DNA of 64,000 nucleotides from Arenicola marina (lineage: Eukaryota > Annelida > Polychaeta > Arenicolidae), in the NCBI GenBank assembly GCA_964019135.1, contig OZ025265.1:20001143-20065142 (forward strand), written 5' to 3'. Below the pieces are notes generated by a model, which did not search any database, had not been told where the DNA came from, and saw only the letters and a list, made by a program, of their open reading frames with translations. A program made the position numbers and the translations under genes. Each line of letters opens with the position of its first letter. Position 1 is the first letter of the stretch. Below are positions 12,603 through 23,957 of the stretch, in pieces.

Positions 12603-15600
12603 TCATATCTTGGACTCAGCAGAGAGCACCATGTGTTTATTAATGCTTTCCATAGAGGGCGCTCCACACAGTTGGGCTGTGTTAATAAATTGTTTCGTCA
12701 GAATCTCCAGAATGTGTCGCGCGCCTTGTTCACCGCTGTTTGCAAGACCATACACCAGAGGGCGTCCCACGAACACCATCCGGGCACCTGACAAAAGAGA
12801 CGACAGAACCGGTTAAAAAAGCTGAGAAAACTGATATTTCCTTTTAAGAATTTAACCCAGGAAAGGCGTAGTTTAATTTTATATTCACTGCGTTACTCTG
12901 GTTATATGATGATACGGATTTTACCATTGATAATTGCATTCGGTGGCAAAGGATTAGAAAATAAAACATATTTGTTTATTGTAACTTTTTAGTTAACTAA
13001 CCCCTCTCTCAGTAGAGCAATTACCAGTGCGATGATTTGTATTGACACAATAAGCAAATCGCGCAATACAACACTCGGATGTAATTCCGCACCTGACGGT
13101 ACCTTTGGCCGATGTTTCCTCTGATATTTTAAAGGCGAAATCTGCTGGATTCTTTAGTATCGCACGAATCATATCACAAACATGGATGATGTACAGCTTT
13201 TAATTAGCCATGTTAGACTATGGATGTAGCCTCGCCCTAGTTAAATCAACCACGGACATGTGTGTTATAGTTTAGCAACGGCTGTAAATCATCTAATGGT
13301 TCATGCCATATAAAGCATGATGACGTCACCATAGTATCTATTTCGTTATCCATAGCGACGGCTTTGAAAACGTCGGGAGTATTACGATATATGGCATTAT
13401 AACGTCACAGCGGTATCTGTTCCGTTACCCATAGCAATGGCTTTGGAGATGTCGGAACCATGACAATATACGGCATTATGACATCACAGTTGCATCTGTT
13501 CCGTTACCCATAGCAATGGTTTGGAGATCTCGGAACCATGACAATATACGGCATTATGACATCACAGTAGTATCAGTTCCGTTACCCATAGCAATGGCTT
13601 TGGAGATGTCGGAACCATGACAATATGCGGAATTATGACTTCACAGTTGTATCTGTTCCGTTACCCATAGCAATGGCTTTGGAGATGTCAGGACCATGAC
13701 AATATACGGCATTATGACATCACAGTTGTATATGTTCCGTTACCCATAGCAATGGCTTTGGAGATGTCAGGACCATGACAATATACGGTATTATGACATC
13801 ACAGTGGTATCTGTTCCGTTACCCATAGCAATGGCTTTGGAGATGTCAGGACCATGACAATATACGGCATTATGACATCACAGTTGTATCTGTTCCGTTA
13901 CCCATAGCAATGGCTTTGGAGATGTCAGGACCATGATAATATACGGAATTATGACATCACAGTGGTATCTGTTCCGTTACCCATAGCAATGGCTTTGGAG
14001 ATGTCGGAACCATGACAATGTACGGCATTATGACATCACAGTGGTATCTGTTCCGTTACCCATATCAATGGCTTTGGAGATGTCGGGACCATGATAATAT
14101 ACGACAATAGTTACCCATAGCGATGGCTTTGAAGACGTCGGCTCCGGTCCGGATTCCCCCATCCATGAAGATCTCCAGATTGGTGTCCTTGGCGGCCTCC
14201 ACGATGGATCCCAAGACGTCAATAGACGCCGGAACGCCGTCTAGCACCCTGACAATAAAACCTTGGTGTTTTAGGGCCAGGATACATCCAGGGGCAATGC
14301 AATGGGGTGGCATAAAACATACTTCGACAAAGGTGCCAGGGTGTAAACCCAGGACCTGTTGGTCTGCAGGTCTGTGCGGCTGCCATTGAGATAGGAAGGC
14401 ACTCTGCTAGGGTAGCAAAATACAAACCAAAGATAGATGGTGTAACACAAAGCATAAAGCATGTTCGTCGATAAGGTAGGCCCCTATATCCTTTGTTTTG
14501 TTAATTTCTCCAAAATTAAGAGCAATGAAACTGTCGTAACAAAAAGAAATGTAATGTCTCATATCCCTTAAACCGCCAGACCTAGACTACCGTAGAGCCG
14601 CCTTTCGGTTTTCACGCGGTGTGTATTTGCAGGCCCCGAAATAAGGATTTAAATCTAAAGCTTTGCTGTTTTCACTCGATCCTTTTCAGGGGAGGATCCC
14701 ATGATAGCCTTCTGGGTGGCCTCTTGCACTAAGCATGAAATGTGGGGCGATGTGCTGTGCATAATATGTTAACTTTACAAACGGTCTCTTGGCTGACGAA
14801 AAGGTTAATACGTGAAACAAGATCTATATACCCTTTATGGCTATAGGCCACCATTTTGCACACATGGAGCTGAATCGGGTCATATTGACGGGAGATTGAA
14901 ACGGATCCACATACACACGAGGTTCAAGTCTGAAACCAAGCTCCCCGCGCGGTGGCGCTACGCAAGCTAGCTTTTACCGCTGCTCTCGGCCGGGGGCAAA
15001 TTTCAAGATTCTTGACAAAAAGTCAAATCAGCTGTAATTTCTTACAACATTATAATTTCAAGAATAAAACATAAAAATAACGAGTCTTGTGTATGTAATA
15101 CAACAAAAAACATCTTGTACCCTGTCGAAAAAATTATAATTGTGACAGAACTCTTTCTTTTTATCACCTGATTGTATGTGTTATTAGGCTTAGGCTGGGT
15201 CCCAGCACTAATTTGTAGAAATGCGCGACGCATTTTTCCGATCGATTTGCGCAGCGCCGCTCTGGCGAGCGAGTGTGAAAATGCACGTATTGAGGACGTA
15301 GGTGACAACAGATATATAATGAAGCCCTAGCGGAGTGAGACGAAGGCAGAGAGTGGTCTGAAATCTGTTGATTTGTAGGTCTAACGTTGACATGCAGGTC
15401 CACCTCCACCCCCTCCCCCTCCTCTACCAACATGAATTACAGTCTGTATTTAATTAATGGCGTTCCAATCGCTTACCTTCCGCCGTGGTTAGACACCAAT
15501 ATCCCATCCACCCCGGCGTCGACCGCTCTCGCCACCTGCCGGGAATTCAGCAACCCTTTCACAATCACCGGAAGTGATGTATGCCGCTTGATCCAGGCCA

Positions 15601-16672
15601 AATCCTCCCAGCTCTGGGCCGCATTGACCAGCTTCATTTGATAAGCCATCGTCGAGTTACTGAAGTTGACATCGATCATCTGAGCCGGTATACTTGCCAG
15701 ACCCCGGTGAGCGTTGTAACGGATGCTCCCGACGGGCCTGTCAATTGTTACCACGATCCCGGCGAATCCTGCGGCCTCAGCACGGCGGATGAATCTCAGC
15801 GTCTCATCCCGCAGGGCCCAGGGGTAAATTTGCTGCCATTTTGTCGCCCGCGGAGCTGCGGTAGCCACGTCCTCTATCAGACTGGACGAGGAAGCGCTGT
15901 GGATGAAAATGGCGCCCATGGCCTCCGCTGCGCGCGCAGATGCCAGCTCTCCTTCCGGGTGAGCCCACCGCTGCGGATAAAAGAATGAAGTGAAATACAT
16001 ATCATGCTAGGATTACACCGCTTTATGATGGTTCATTATCATAATAACAAATTATGATAATAATAAAATGAATGACAATAATGAAATTAATGACAATCAT
16101 AAAATGAATGACAATAATAAAATTAATGACAATAATAAAATTAATGACAATAATAAAATTAATGACAATAATAAGACGCAAACGATCAGTAAAACTAATG
16201 ATCATAATAACATTAATAATAATAATTAAATTCATAATAATAACCACATTTAAGTGACCAACGCTCTGATTTCCTTACCTTCCTTAAGAAGTAAATTTTA
16301 TTGTCGCAATCGCATGATATTGCTTATTAAACACAATAGAAGAAATTATTTAATAATTACTTTGATTCATTGTTAAAACGAATGCGTATATCACTTGCTT
16401 TCAGAGTATCTATATGGGACAGTGCTTACTTGAAATGCAGTTGGAGCGAAGCCAACAGGTGTTGTTATGTGTCGACCAAACACAGTGACTGAAGGCTGAA
16501 AACTGCTGACATTGACCATGTAATTTGGCATTAGCCTGTAGCGTTGGAAGGCCGCCATATTGTTCACGAAAGTCGTCTGCTCCGTCGCTCCATCCTCAAA
16601 GTAGTTCCAGGCATTCGCGTCCAAGTGAGCATGCGCAAAGTCACGGAAATCCGAAACCGACACAAGTTTTTC
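12603..16672 (-). CDS. HAO1-like: 2-hydroxyacid (glycolate-type) oxidase, copy A, first exon not found
   Basis: Four minus-strand exons join in phase: 16672-16430, 15970-15477, 14248-14115 and 12787-12603, giving 351 residues. The family is the FMN-dependent alpha-hydroxyacid oxidases, which oxidise 2-hydroxyacids to 2-oxoacids with release of H2O2 in peroxisomes. Visible signatures, in order, are YFEDGA (active-site Tyr), QIYPW (FMN-contacting Gln and Tyr), VTIDRPVGSIR (substrate Arg retained), IVKG (Lys), SNHGGR (catalytic His and substrate Arg), DGGIRTGADV (FMN phosphate site) and FVGRP. The C-terminus is SKI, a peroxisomal PTS1 signal identical to the end of human HAO1. The Trp of the human active-site lid (SSWAT) is Ser here, so substrate range may differ. 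The initiating exon, a few codons, was not located upstream. Introns carry the 79-bp minisatellite, repeat R2 and AT-rich arrays. No stop or frameshift was seen. Confidence 0.9.
13290..14110 (-). repeat. 79-bp minisatellite copying the exon end and 5' splice site of HAO-A
   Basis: The motif GTTACCCATAGCAATGG recurs at 13345, 13424, 13503, 13581, 13660, 13739, 13818, 13897, 13976 and 14055, so the period is 79 bp (one unit 78). The array abuts the real splice donor of the exon at 14248-14115. Read on the gene strand, each unit contains GCCATTGCTATGG/GTAAC, nearly the same as the true exon end GCCATCGCTATGG/GTAAC. About ten near-copies of a usable 5' splice site therefore lie directly downstream of the genuine one. 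Confidence 0.92.
14935..15365 (+). repeat. Interspersed repeat R2, copy 2, in a HAO-A intron
   Basis: Matches the repeat at 11660-12160 and the reverse complement of 57765-58165. It includes AGGCTTAGGCTGGGTCCC and a distal block with GCGCAGCGCCGCTCTGGCGA. It lies between the 494-bp and 134-bp exons of HAO-A. Confidence 0.7.
16030..16235. repeat. 18-bp AT-rich minisatellite in a HAO-A intron
   Basis: Units of AATGACAATAATAAAATT, near-perfect in the centre and decaying at both edges. It lies between the 243-bp and 494-bp exons of HAO-A. Confidence 0.8.
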
Positions 16673-16839
16673 CTAAAATGGGACGACCGGAATATCAATC
16701 GAAAAGGAATCCATTTATTGAAATTCGAGATGAACAATCAACATAGATTTTAAATATTTAAAATTAAATATCCGTTTAAATGATTAAACACACGTAAAAT
16801 CGTTATATACATATCCTTAAATGCGTTGAACACATGTCC

Positions 16840-17052
16840 AATTACCTATATTTTCAATTATTTATACAACTTTCAAATTATTTATACAACTTTCAAATTA
16901 TTTATACATATCTCAAGTTATTTATACATATGTCAAATTATGTATACATATGTCAAGTTAATTATATATGTACGTCAAGTTATTTATATATGTATGTCAA
17001 ATTATTCAAACATATGTCAAATTATTTTTATATGTATGTCCAATTTTTTTGA
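16840..17052. repeat. AT-rich minisatellite, about 20-bp period
   Basis: About ten units of the type AATTATTTATACATATGTC, upstream of the first located HAO-A exon. The overlapping open frames rich in Tyr, Ile and Asn are products of this repeat. Confidence 0.75.
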
Positions 17053-18534
17053 CATATGACAATGCGAATTGAATTAGACCCCATATAAAATGAATTAAAC
17101 AGATGAAAACTGATTTTGACATTAAGTCCATGCTGCATCAGTTTAATTCAGTATACGAATTATGCCAATCTGACTAAACGTGCAAATCATTTTCACATAT
17201 GTCGAATGTATATACCTGTATATATACGCTATTAGGAAGCTAGCAAACTCAACGCCAGGGAAAATAAATGACCAATTTTTACTGATGCCGAGACTGACAT
17301 GGACGAGATATTCCACAAGAATGATGAAATTGTGATTTTCTCGACTTTGCTAACAATTTTGATTGACACAGCCTTTAAGACTGAGAAATGAAATGGAGAC
17401 TTGAAATGGAGAGAAAATGTTGTCTCCGAAACAATATGGTCACGATCAGTTAAATGAGATTAAAATGGACTTTGGCTTTCCATGACTTGAGTGCAGACCC
17501 CGTCTTATGAGTCAGCAGATGTCGTAACTAGATATGTCCTTAGATAAATTAAAATGCTAGGTTTTGTGAACGTACATGGAAGCAGCTATGTGGTGCAGTG
17601 TAGGAATACAGCCCTTTCCAAAATGAAGGATACCCGGTACCCACTGTACGCATGCGCCTGCCCATAACTGCAGATACGGCCAACCAAAGATGGCGGAAGG
17701 GAGTGTCAATTGAATATTTTATATGTCGCTTGTCATTGGAAACTTACCTTGCATCCGCTCTAATTAAATGGTAATAACGTCATGAGTTTCATTCTGCTTT
17801 TAATTCATCGTGACATGGGAATAAATTTTTTAAATTATTAAATCATTATATCCGTCATATCACTGTTGAGGGGGCGATGTTTTTCACGAAACTAAGAAGC
17901 AATGACTTCCAAAATTTCTACTTCATCCACGCCTTTCCACTCCTACCCTACCCCCTGGGGCTTCACAATGACGAACCGTTGTGTCCACAATGTGGCTCAT
18001 GTATTCGTCGGGCAGCGCAATTGACACAATAGTCAATTCCTGTGTCCAAACGTGAGCACATGTCATGCCTTGTTATAACAATTTTATAAGTACGTTAAAG
18101 AACTCGCTGTCGTGCATTCCCCAAATAAACCACTCGACGCTATCGCGTCTCGTGCTTTATTTTGGCGAATGCACTCCAGCTCGTTCTTTAACTAGTACAT
18201 AGAGAACAAAAACACAAGCATCTACCTACCCATCGCAGCCCCCACCCACCTACCTGCTCCCAACATATAGACCCCTAAGTCGCTCTGGACTATTTCTAGC
18301 TATCCAATGCAAACAAGATAATGAGGGGATTAGAATGTGGCACCCCCAGCCAGCTTAATTGGTTATGTCTGGTTATTTGTCGGGTGGGGCAGGAAGGGCC
18401 AGGGTGGTTTCGAGGGGGGTCGGATCTCTACAGTAAGACTGCAGTGGCGAGTTTCCGTATATGATACAGGCGACATGGAAAGTATGACGATCAATTGAAG
18501 ATCCAACAGGCCCAGTGAACATAGCAAAGTAATC

Positions 18535-18690
18535 ATCAAAAGTAATCATGATTACGATTACATTAGCAATGTAATCGATTACGATTACGATTACATTGCC
18601 TTAAAAACCAATGTAATCGATTACGATTACGATTACTTGAAAAATGTAATCGATTACAATCGATTACGATTACTGATTATGATTACCCCA
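18535..18690. repeat. GATTAC-rich simple array
   Basis: Repeated ATTACGATTAC and AATGTAATCGATT motifs in both orientations. It can fold back on itself. No further function is evident. Confidence 0.7.
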
Positions 18691-20712
18691 TGTCTGCTGG
18701 GAACACGACCCCCTTTAAATCCCCCCCCCCGCCCCCGAATTGTACTATAGGACCCCGTGTGCTGGCGGACACGGTACTGATTATGATTAACGGAGGGGAG
18801 CTCTCGTGACTGTACTGATCTCTACAGTTACTGTCGGGCCCCAACCTTTTCAGATATATAGCATCAATATGGCAGTTAAAACCCCATCGTCGGGTAGCTG
18901 ACAAGATTCAGATACGGGCATCCTTGCAAAAATCTGCAAATGCTCTAAAAATGCAAATAACAGTGCTACAAATTAAAGCACAACAAACATGCCAAAGTTA
19001 TATATGGAAGGGACAACACAGATGACTACCCAATGACACATTTCTTATGGATGTACCGCGAATTGGCATTTCAGCTGACATATCTTCCGCCATCTTTGGT
19101 TTACCGTATCTGCAGTTACGGTCCGCCGTGTACTTGCTTGCGTACAGTGGTTACCAGCGGTCTGAATCGGACAGGCAGGCTGCTTGCCAGCAAATGCGCC
19201 ATCTTGCTACAGGTTAATCAATATTGTTCTCACCATGTTCACGGTTGCTTATGGCAGGACGGATACTTTATATACATCCATGCATCTCCGTGTTTGTGAT
19301 GACTGCCTTAGAGACAAATGCAAATACGTGCACCAGGGTTGGGTTGCGGAGCACGGTCGACTGCCGATCGACCGCCTCAACTGGAGTAGTCCCGCATCAT
19401 AACATTAAACAATGGACGACGATTCTTCTGAAATACGTGGGGATAACGCGTAAATATCGATGCATAATAATTAGCCTTTATCTAACAATATTTTACACTA
19501 TTTAGAGTGTCCTGTAATTTCCAAATTAGGGTTAATTATTTGGTGGATATGCCCGGTGGACAAATTGGTAGAGAGATACATACGGCGTCTATTCATAAGC
19601 CGACACCACGAGTCATTGCGTAACGTTCTCGGTTGTATCACACGGAGCGAATTTAATGCCTATGACGCCATCTGCTTTTCGTGACCTACATAGAAGCGTT
19701 ACGCTTTCTGACCTGTTAACGGGTACGCATCATAGCCCGGGACAATTTCGACAATATCTTCTAGCTAGTTCATGCTTCAGGGTCTGCGGCCATCGAGAGA
19801 GACGATACTGAACAGATTCATTGTTAGTATTGACTGTCTATAAAAGAGGGAACGCAAAGGAATTTGCCGAATGTAATCGGCCGTCTGCAGCGGCAATGCA
19901 ATGGCTTGTCTCCCAATATGTAGAGGGGGATGGCGGGGGGGGGGGAGGGGGTACCTTTTGCGATTTCCACGATTGGCATCCAGGAATTTTTGAAGATTCG
20001 CGATTAGCTGCCGTCAATTTCTGGGGCTCATTATAATATCCATACAATTCCTGGTTCAACGCGAAGACACTTTCCCTATTTACCGCGATATTCGATATTA
20101 CACACTCCCTAATTTTTGGGTATTCACGATTCATAGGATCCCCCCCCCCCCGAGCGACGTGGATGGGATTCAGTGGTTTATAATTTCAGCAACTCCAGTC
20201 TCATGCCCCGATGTTCCTCCCAATACAGCCTTGCCGGTTATGCCTGTGAAGGGGAAATCTAAACCATCAATGGCTCCTTTGAACTAACGTGCGTTAGTCT
20301 GTAGCCTGCTGACTGTAGCATAACAGTCGCCATAGGCATATTACGGCTTACAACACTTAAAAACAGGCTTCAATATAGGCTTAAGTATCTATGTTAAATT
20401 GAAATTTATTTGGAATTCATTTCTTCTCTGGATGGTGCCGTATAGACAGCTGGTCCAACACTGCATACAGTTGGACCAGTTTGACTGTTACTTGATATCA
20501 TCGGTTTTTACACGTATTCTGTATTCAGGAGTACCAGTATTTTAGCATTAATCATAAAAATATATTGCGAGGCATAGTAGCTCTTTGGTCTCTTTGGTGG
20601 CAAAATAGAGTTTTCAAATGCGTAATATACGATTCAATGACTGTAATTTTTTAAATGGTTTCACATTATTGATTATGCAATTTTTTTCTATGGCCCAGCT
20701 GCATGTTGTTTG

Positions 20713-20862
20713 CAGGGGCGGATCCAGAAAGTCTGGATAGGGAGGGGGGGGGGGCGGTTTCAGGGTCGGATCCAGATATGCTGATATAAATTTCGGCCCT
20801 AAAACAAGGGGAGGGGGCAGGGCCGGGTCGCCCCCCCCCCCTCTGGATCTATGCCCCTGCAA
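20713..20862. mobile_element. Short inverted-repeat (MITE-like) element ending CAGGGGCGGATCC
   Basis: A 150-bp segment starts CAGGGGCGGATCCAGA and ends TCTGGATCTATGCCCCTG, its imperfect reverse complement, with internal poly-G and poly-C tracts. The same terminus appears near 21472, 33990, 35016, 36495 and 58250. The CAGGGG/CCCCTG ends resemble hAT-type termini, but I found no clear 8-bp target duplication, so the superfamily is an inference. Confidence 0.6.
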
Positions 20863-21471
20863 TAGGCCTTTACAATCTAGGTCCAAAGGGACTTTCAATA
20901 TATTAATCGCAATATATTGCTCCATCCAAATAGAGTACCCGTTAATTTTATTCGGGAGCACTATTAGAGATATTTACCAGTGTATCATATGACGCTCTGA
21001 AGCATCTAGATATAGTCAGAGGCGATCATTCGAGTTTCGTGACGTAAATGTGAGTTCCCGTTTGAAGAACGTGTTCTACCATTAAACCGGAACCTACGTC
21101 TACTTCACTCTTCTATAAACGTTACGAGATAATTTATCCAGAAGCTGGCCTTTAACTTGTAATGTAATATAAAGTTTAGGTTTTTTTGGCACTATGAACG
21201 TTTAATAAAGTCTACTTCCATATTTATTCGCCAAATAAATTTGAAAATCAGCATATCTGCCGATTCATTCATAGGTTCAGTGATAATATACAGTTGATTG
21301 AAACTGAGCAGGCAGTTTGACTGAAGTTAATACCGAAAATAACTAAGAATTCTCAGTTATTTTTGTTGTGCTCATATTGTAGTGACAGTTCCAGGCTCAT
21401 ATGATGGGTGCTGTGCCGCTACAAGTGGATGCATTATATGAAGATGACCTGATGTTGTTACTATTAACCCA

Positions 21472-21626
21472 GGGGCGGATCTGGGATTTTAAAAAGGGGA
21501 GTTGCGACCTTGGGAAAGGGGGCTCTCTAAAAACAAGTTGCGACTGGGCGGGGGCATGAATGACTGCGGGATTTTACAACCGTTTTTTTTTTAACATCCC
21601 CTTAAACACCCTTTTGATCCGCCTCT
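21472..21626. mobile_element. Short inverted-repeat (MITE-like) element of the same family
   Basis: Starts CAGGGGCGGATCTGGG and ends GATCCGCCTCTG, an inverted repeat, with G-rich and T-rich interior. Another copy of the family seen at 20713-20862. Confidence 0.55.
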
Positions 21627-23228
21627 GGGTTGTGTCTACAAAATGTCCCTTTTCAATATCTTTCATTGGAAAACCCGACTTTTACAGTTTATGCTCAAGT
21701 TCCCAAGGGGCGGGGGGGGGGGGGGGTGCAACCCCCTTTCCGTTCTCAAACGAATTTTCCGTTTGAGAACGCCAGCGCGAGCAAAAAATTATCGGGATGC
21801 GTATCGTGAAATCATTCCTGATATTGGGCGATAGGTTTTACAAAATGGGGTTAGCTTTTATCGACGTTCTCATACACTGTGTGATCGGTTCGTCAATTGT
21901 ACCTTGTGTGTCCGGCATCGACCGTTACAATAACAACATATGCCTGTCATTTTCACAAGTTTTTATTTCCGACTTGCTGAAATAACCAACCGCAAATATT
22001 GCAAGGAAATCATATTTTTGCTACAATATCGGATATGGAGAAACACTTGGGACAGGTACTGCACCACCCTTTTGTTGCAAAGCTGGAGGTAAAATGCAGC
22101 TTTGTCTTCAGTTACTTCATACTTCACTTCATATCTCACTTTGTATCATCTCGGCGTCTTCTGCAAAACCCAGTCCAGTAACTGTACTTGCAAGGCCAGG
22201 ATCAGTCATTATTTCATTAACTTCAGTGGCTTCCAGCATAGTTTCGCTATTTTTAATGTTTTGTTAGAAAAGAAACCGTGCGGCCTGCAATAGTAGCTGA
22301 CCTCTGTTTATAAGTATTGATGTTGCATGGTTATATTACATCTTTGAGCTCGCTAAGAGAGAAAAGTGCTACCACAAAGCTGACAGAAGGATATATCATA
22401 TAGACATCTTTCTTTTGTCTTAAAGTAGAAGTAGCATTACATAGCAATATCGGGTGCAACTAACCTTTTAAGGCAACTTGATTAGATTTGCAGTAGTTTA
22501 AAATAATACATTTATACAAATACAACAAAGAAATAGTGACGCAATGTTGCACAATTCTACGTGAGGGTCTGTACAGGAGTCAGCACGGAGCATGTGGAAC
22601 GTGAACATTGCCACAACACTTCGCTTGAAACCACATGTCTCAGCCCGGAATAACATGTCTGCTATAATTCCTAATGTAATTCAATATACAGTCCCGTAAG
22701 CAATATATACATATCAAACAGGGGCGTGTGCAGTAATCCTTGAAAGGGGGGGGGGTGGAGCACAAAGAAAAAGAGATGACGACCGGTGGGGGGGGGCGTT
22801 TGAACAAATTTGCTGAACAGATTTGCGACCAAGGGCACAAAATATGAAAAGGGGGGACAAAGAGCCCGACCCCCACAGGAAACGCCCATGTCAAACGAAG
22901 ATGAAGGACATGGACGTTTCAACAGTTTTCCCTAATTATGACGAAACACATGCTTCACCCGTTTCAAATTCTCTTTTGGATTACGCAATTTACAATCATA
23001 GAGTTTATGATTAACGAATATCGATTTTACCATTGGTGGGGAGAGCTTTACTCATATCTGCGACACATGTTGTCTCAGTGTACACGTATAATAACAGTAA
23101 GTTATTAGCCACCAATGTTTTTCATATACCAAAACAATATTGACTCAATAATCGCATAATCACCCATATATGGCCATAATATTTGATGCTAGCTTGGTCA
23201 GTATTCACCATGTCATACCGCGTGTTAC

Positions 23229-23267
<39 letters not shown>
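23229..23267. repeat. (TTA)n microsatellite
   Basis: About 13 perfect TTA units. The overlapping open frames on both strands, with runs of Leu or Asn, are artefacts of this repeat. Confidence 0.9.
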
Positions 23268-23817
23268 ATGGTAAACGATCACAATGTGGATATATTGACA
23301 TCAGCATGCAATCATTGAACAAAACAACATCTTTGAGCAATGGAAACCTCCACAATGAGTTGCATTTGGTAAATGTCGCTCATTTAATCCATCTGGTGAT
23401 GCTGGTGTAAGAGTGTCTTCAGTTTAATATTGACCAACTGAAACTGTATTATTGTGAGTTGATGGTCGTGTTACCTTGTACAGTAGCGTTAGATCTGACG
23501 GCGGCTAACATAGAGTAACCTGACCCAATCCGCCTTGTGGCCCATTCAATAGACAATTTGTTGCCATGGTGACATTGCATAGAAACATGAACATTATTGT
23601 TATTATTATTATGTTTTTTACAACTATTATTTTTAAATGGGTTTGAACAGATCATCTTATTCTAGGAACAATGATTCCAGAAGGACTTTACTCTCATTCT
23701 CCTTCCGATGACGTCATTGATACACGGAAACCGTCTGTCCATTCCACGGTCGGATTCACAAGGCATAGTTCATTAATTAATTGCTGACTCCAGTTCTGGC
23801 ACTTGGTGTGGATTCCA

Positions 23818-23957
23818 CGTCATCAGTTCCGACCTCTGACATCATCAGTTCCAACCGCTGGCGTCATCAGTTAAGACCTCTGACGTCATAATTTCCGATC
23901 TCCGACGTCACCAGTTCCGACCTATGACGTCATCAGTTCCAACCTCTGACGTCATCA
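23818..23957 (-). repeat. 22-bp minisatellite with TGACGTCA, overlapping the HAO-B coding end
   Basis: Between six and seven units of about CTCTGACGTCATCAGTTCCAAC, with phase markers at 23824, 23846, 23868, 23890, 23912 and 23934. Three units contain the perfect CRE-type palindrome TGACGTCA. The unit nearest the gene is read through by the last exon of HAO-B, supplying its final codons and its TGA stop. The array therefore forms both the C-terminus and the start of the 3' UTR. Confidence 0.85.

Larger units (their letters stand above)
17060..23815. other. Region between the HAO paralogues; repeats but no gene recognised
   Basis: No supported exon in 6.7 kb. The missing first exon of HAO-A could lie here. 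Visible structures are an approximately 85-bp repeat present inverted at about 17630-17705 and 19080-19165 (sharing GCAGATACGG and CCAAAGATGGCGGAAG), a GATTAC/GTAATC array at 18535-18685, two short inverted-repeat elements at 20713-20862 and 21472-21626, poly-G tracts near 19931 and 21711, and a (TTA)n run at about 23229-23267. Confidence 0.45.

Noticed and set aside
16840-17059. Tyr/Ile-rich open frames of 72-77 codons
   Set aside because: Products of an AT-rich minisatellite with a period of about 20 bp. No protein signature.
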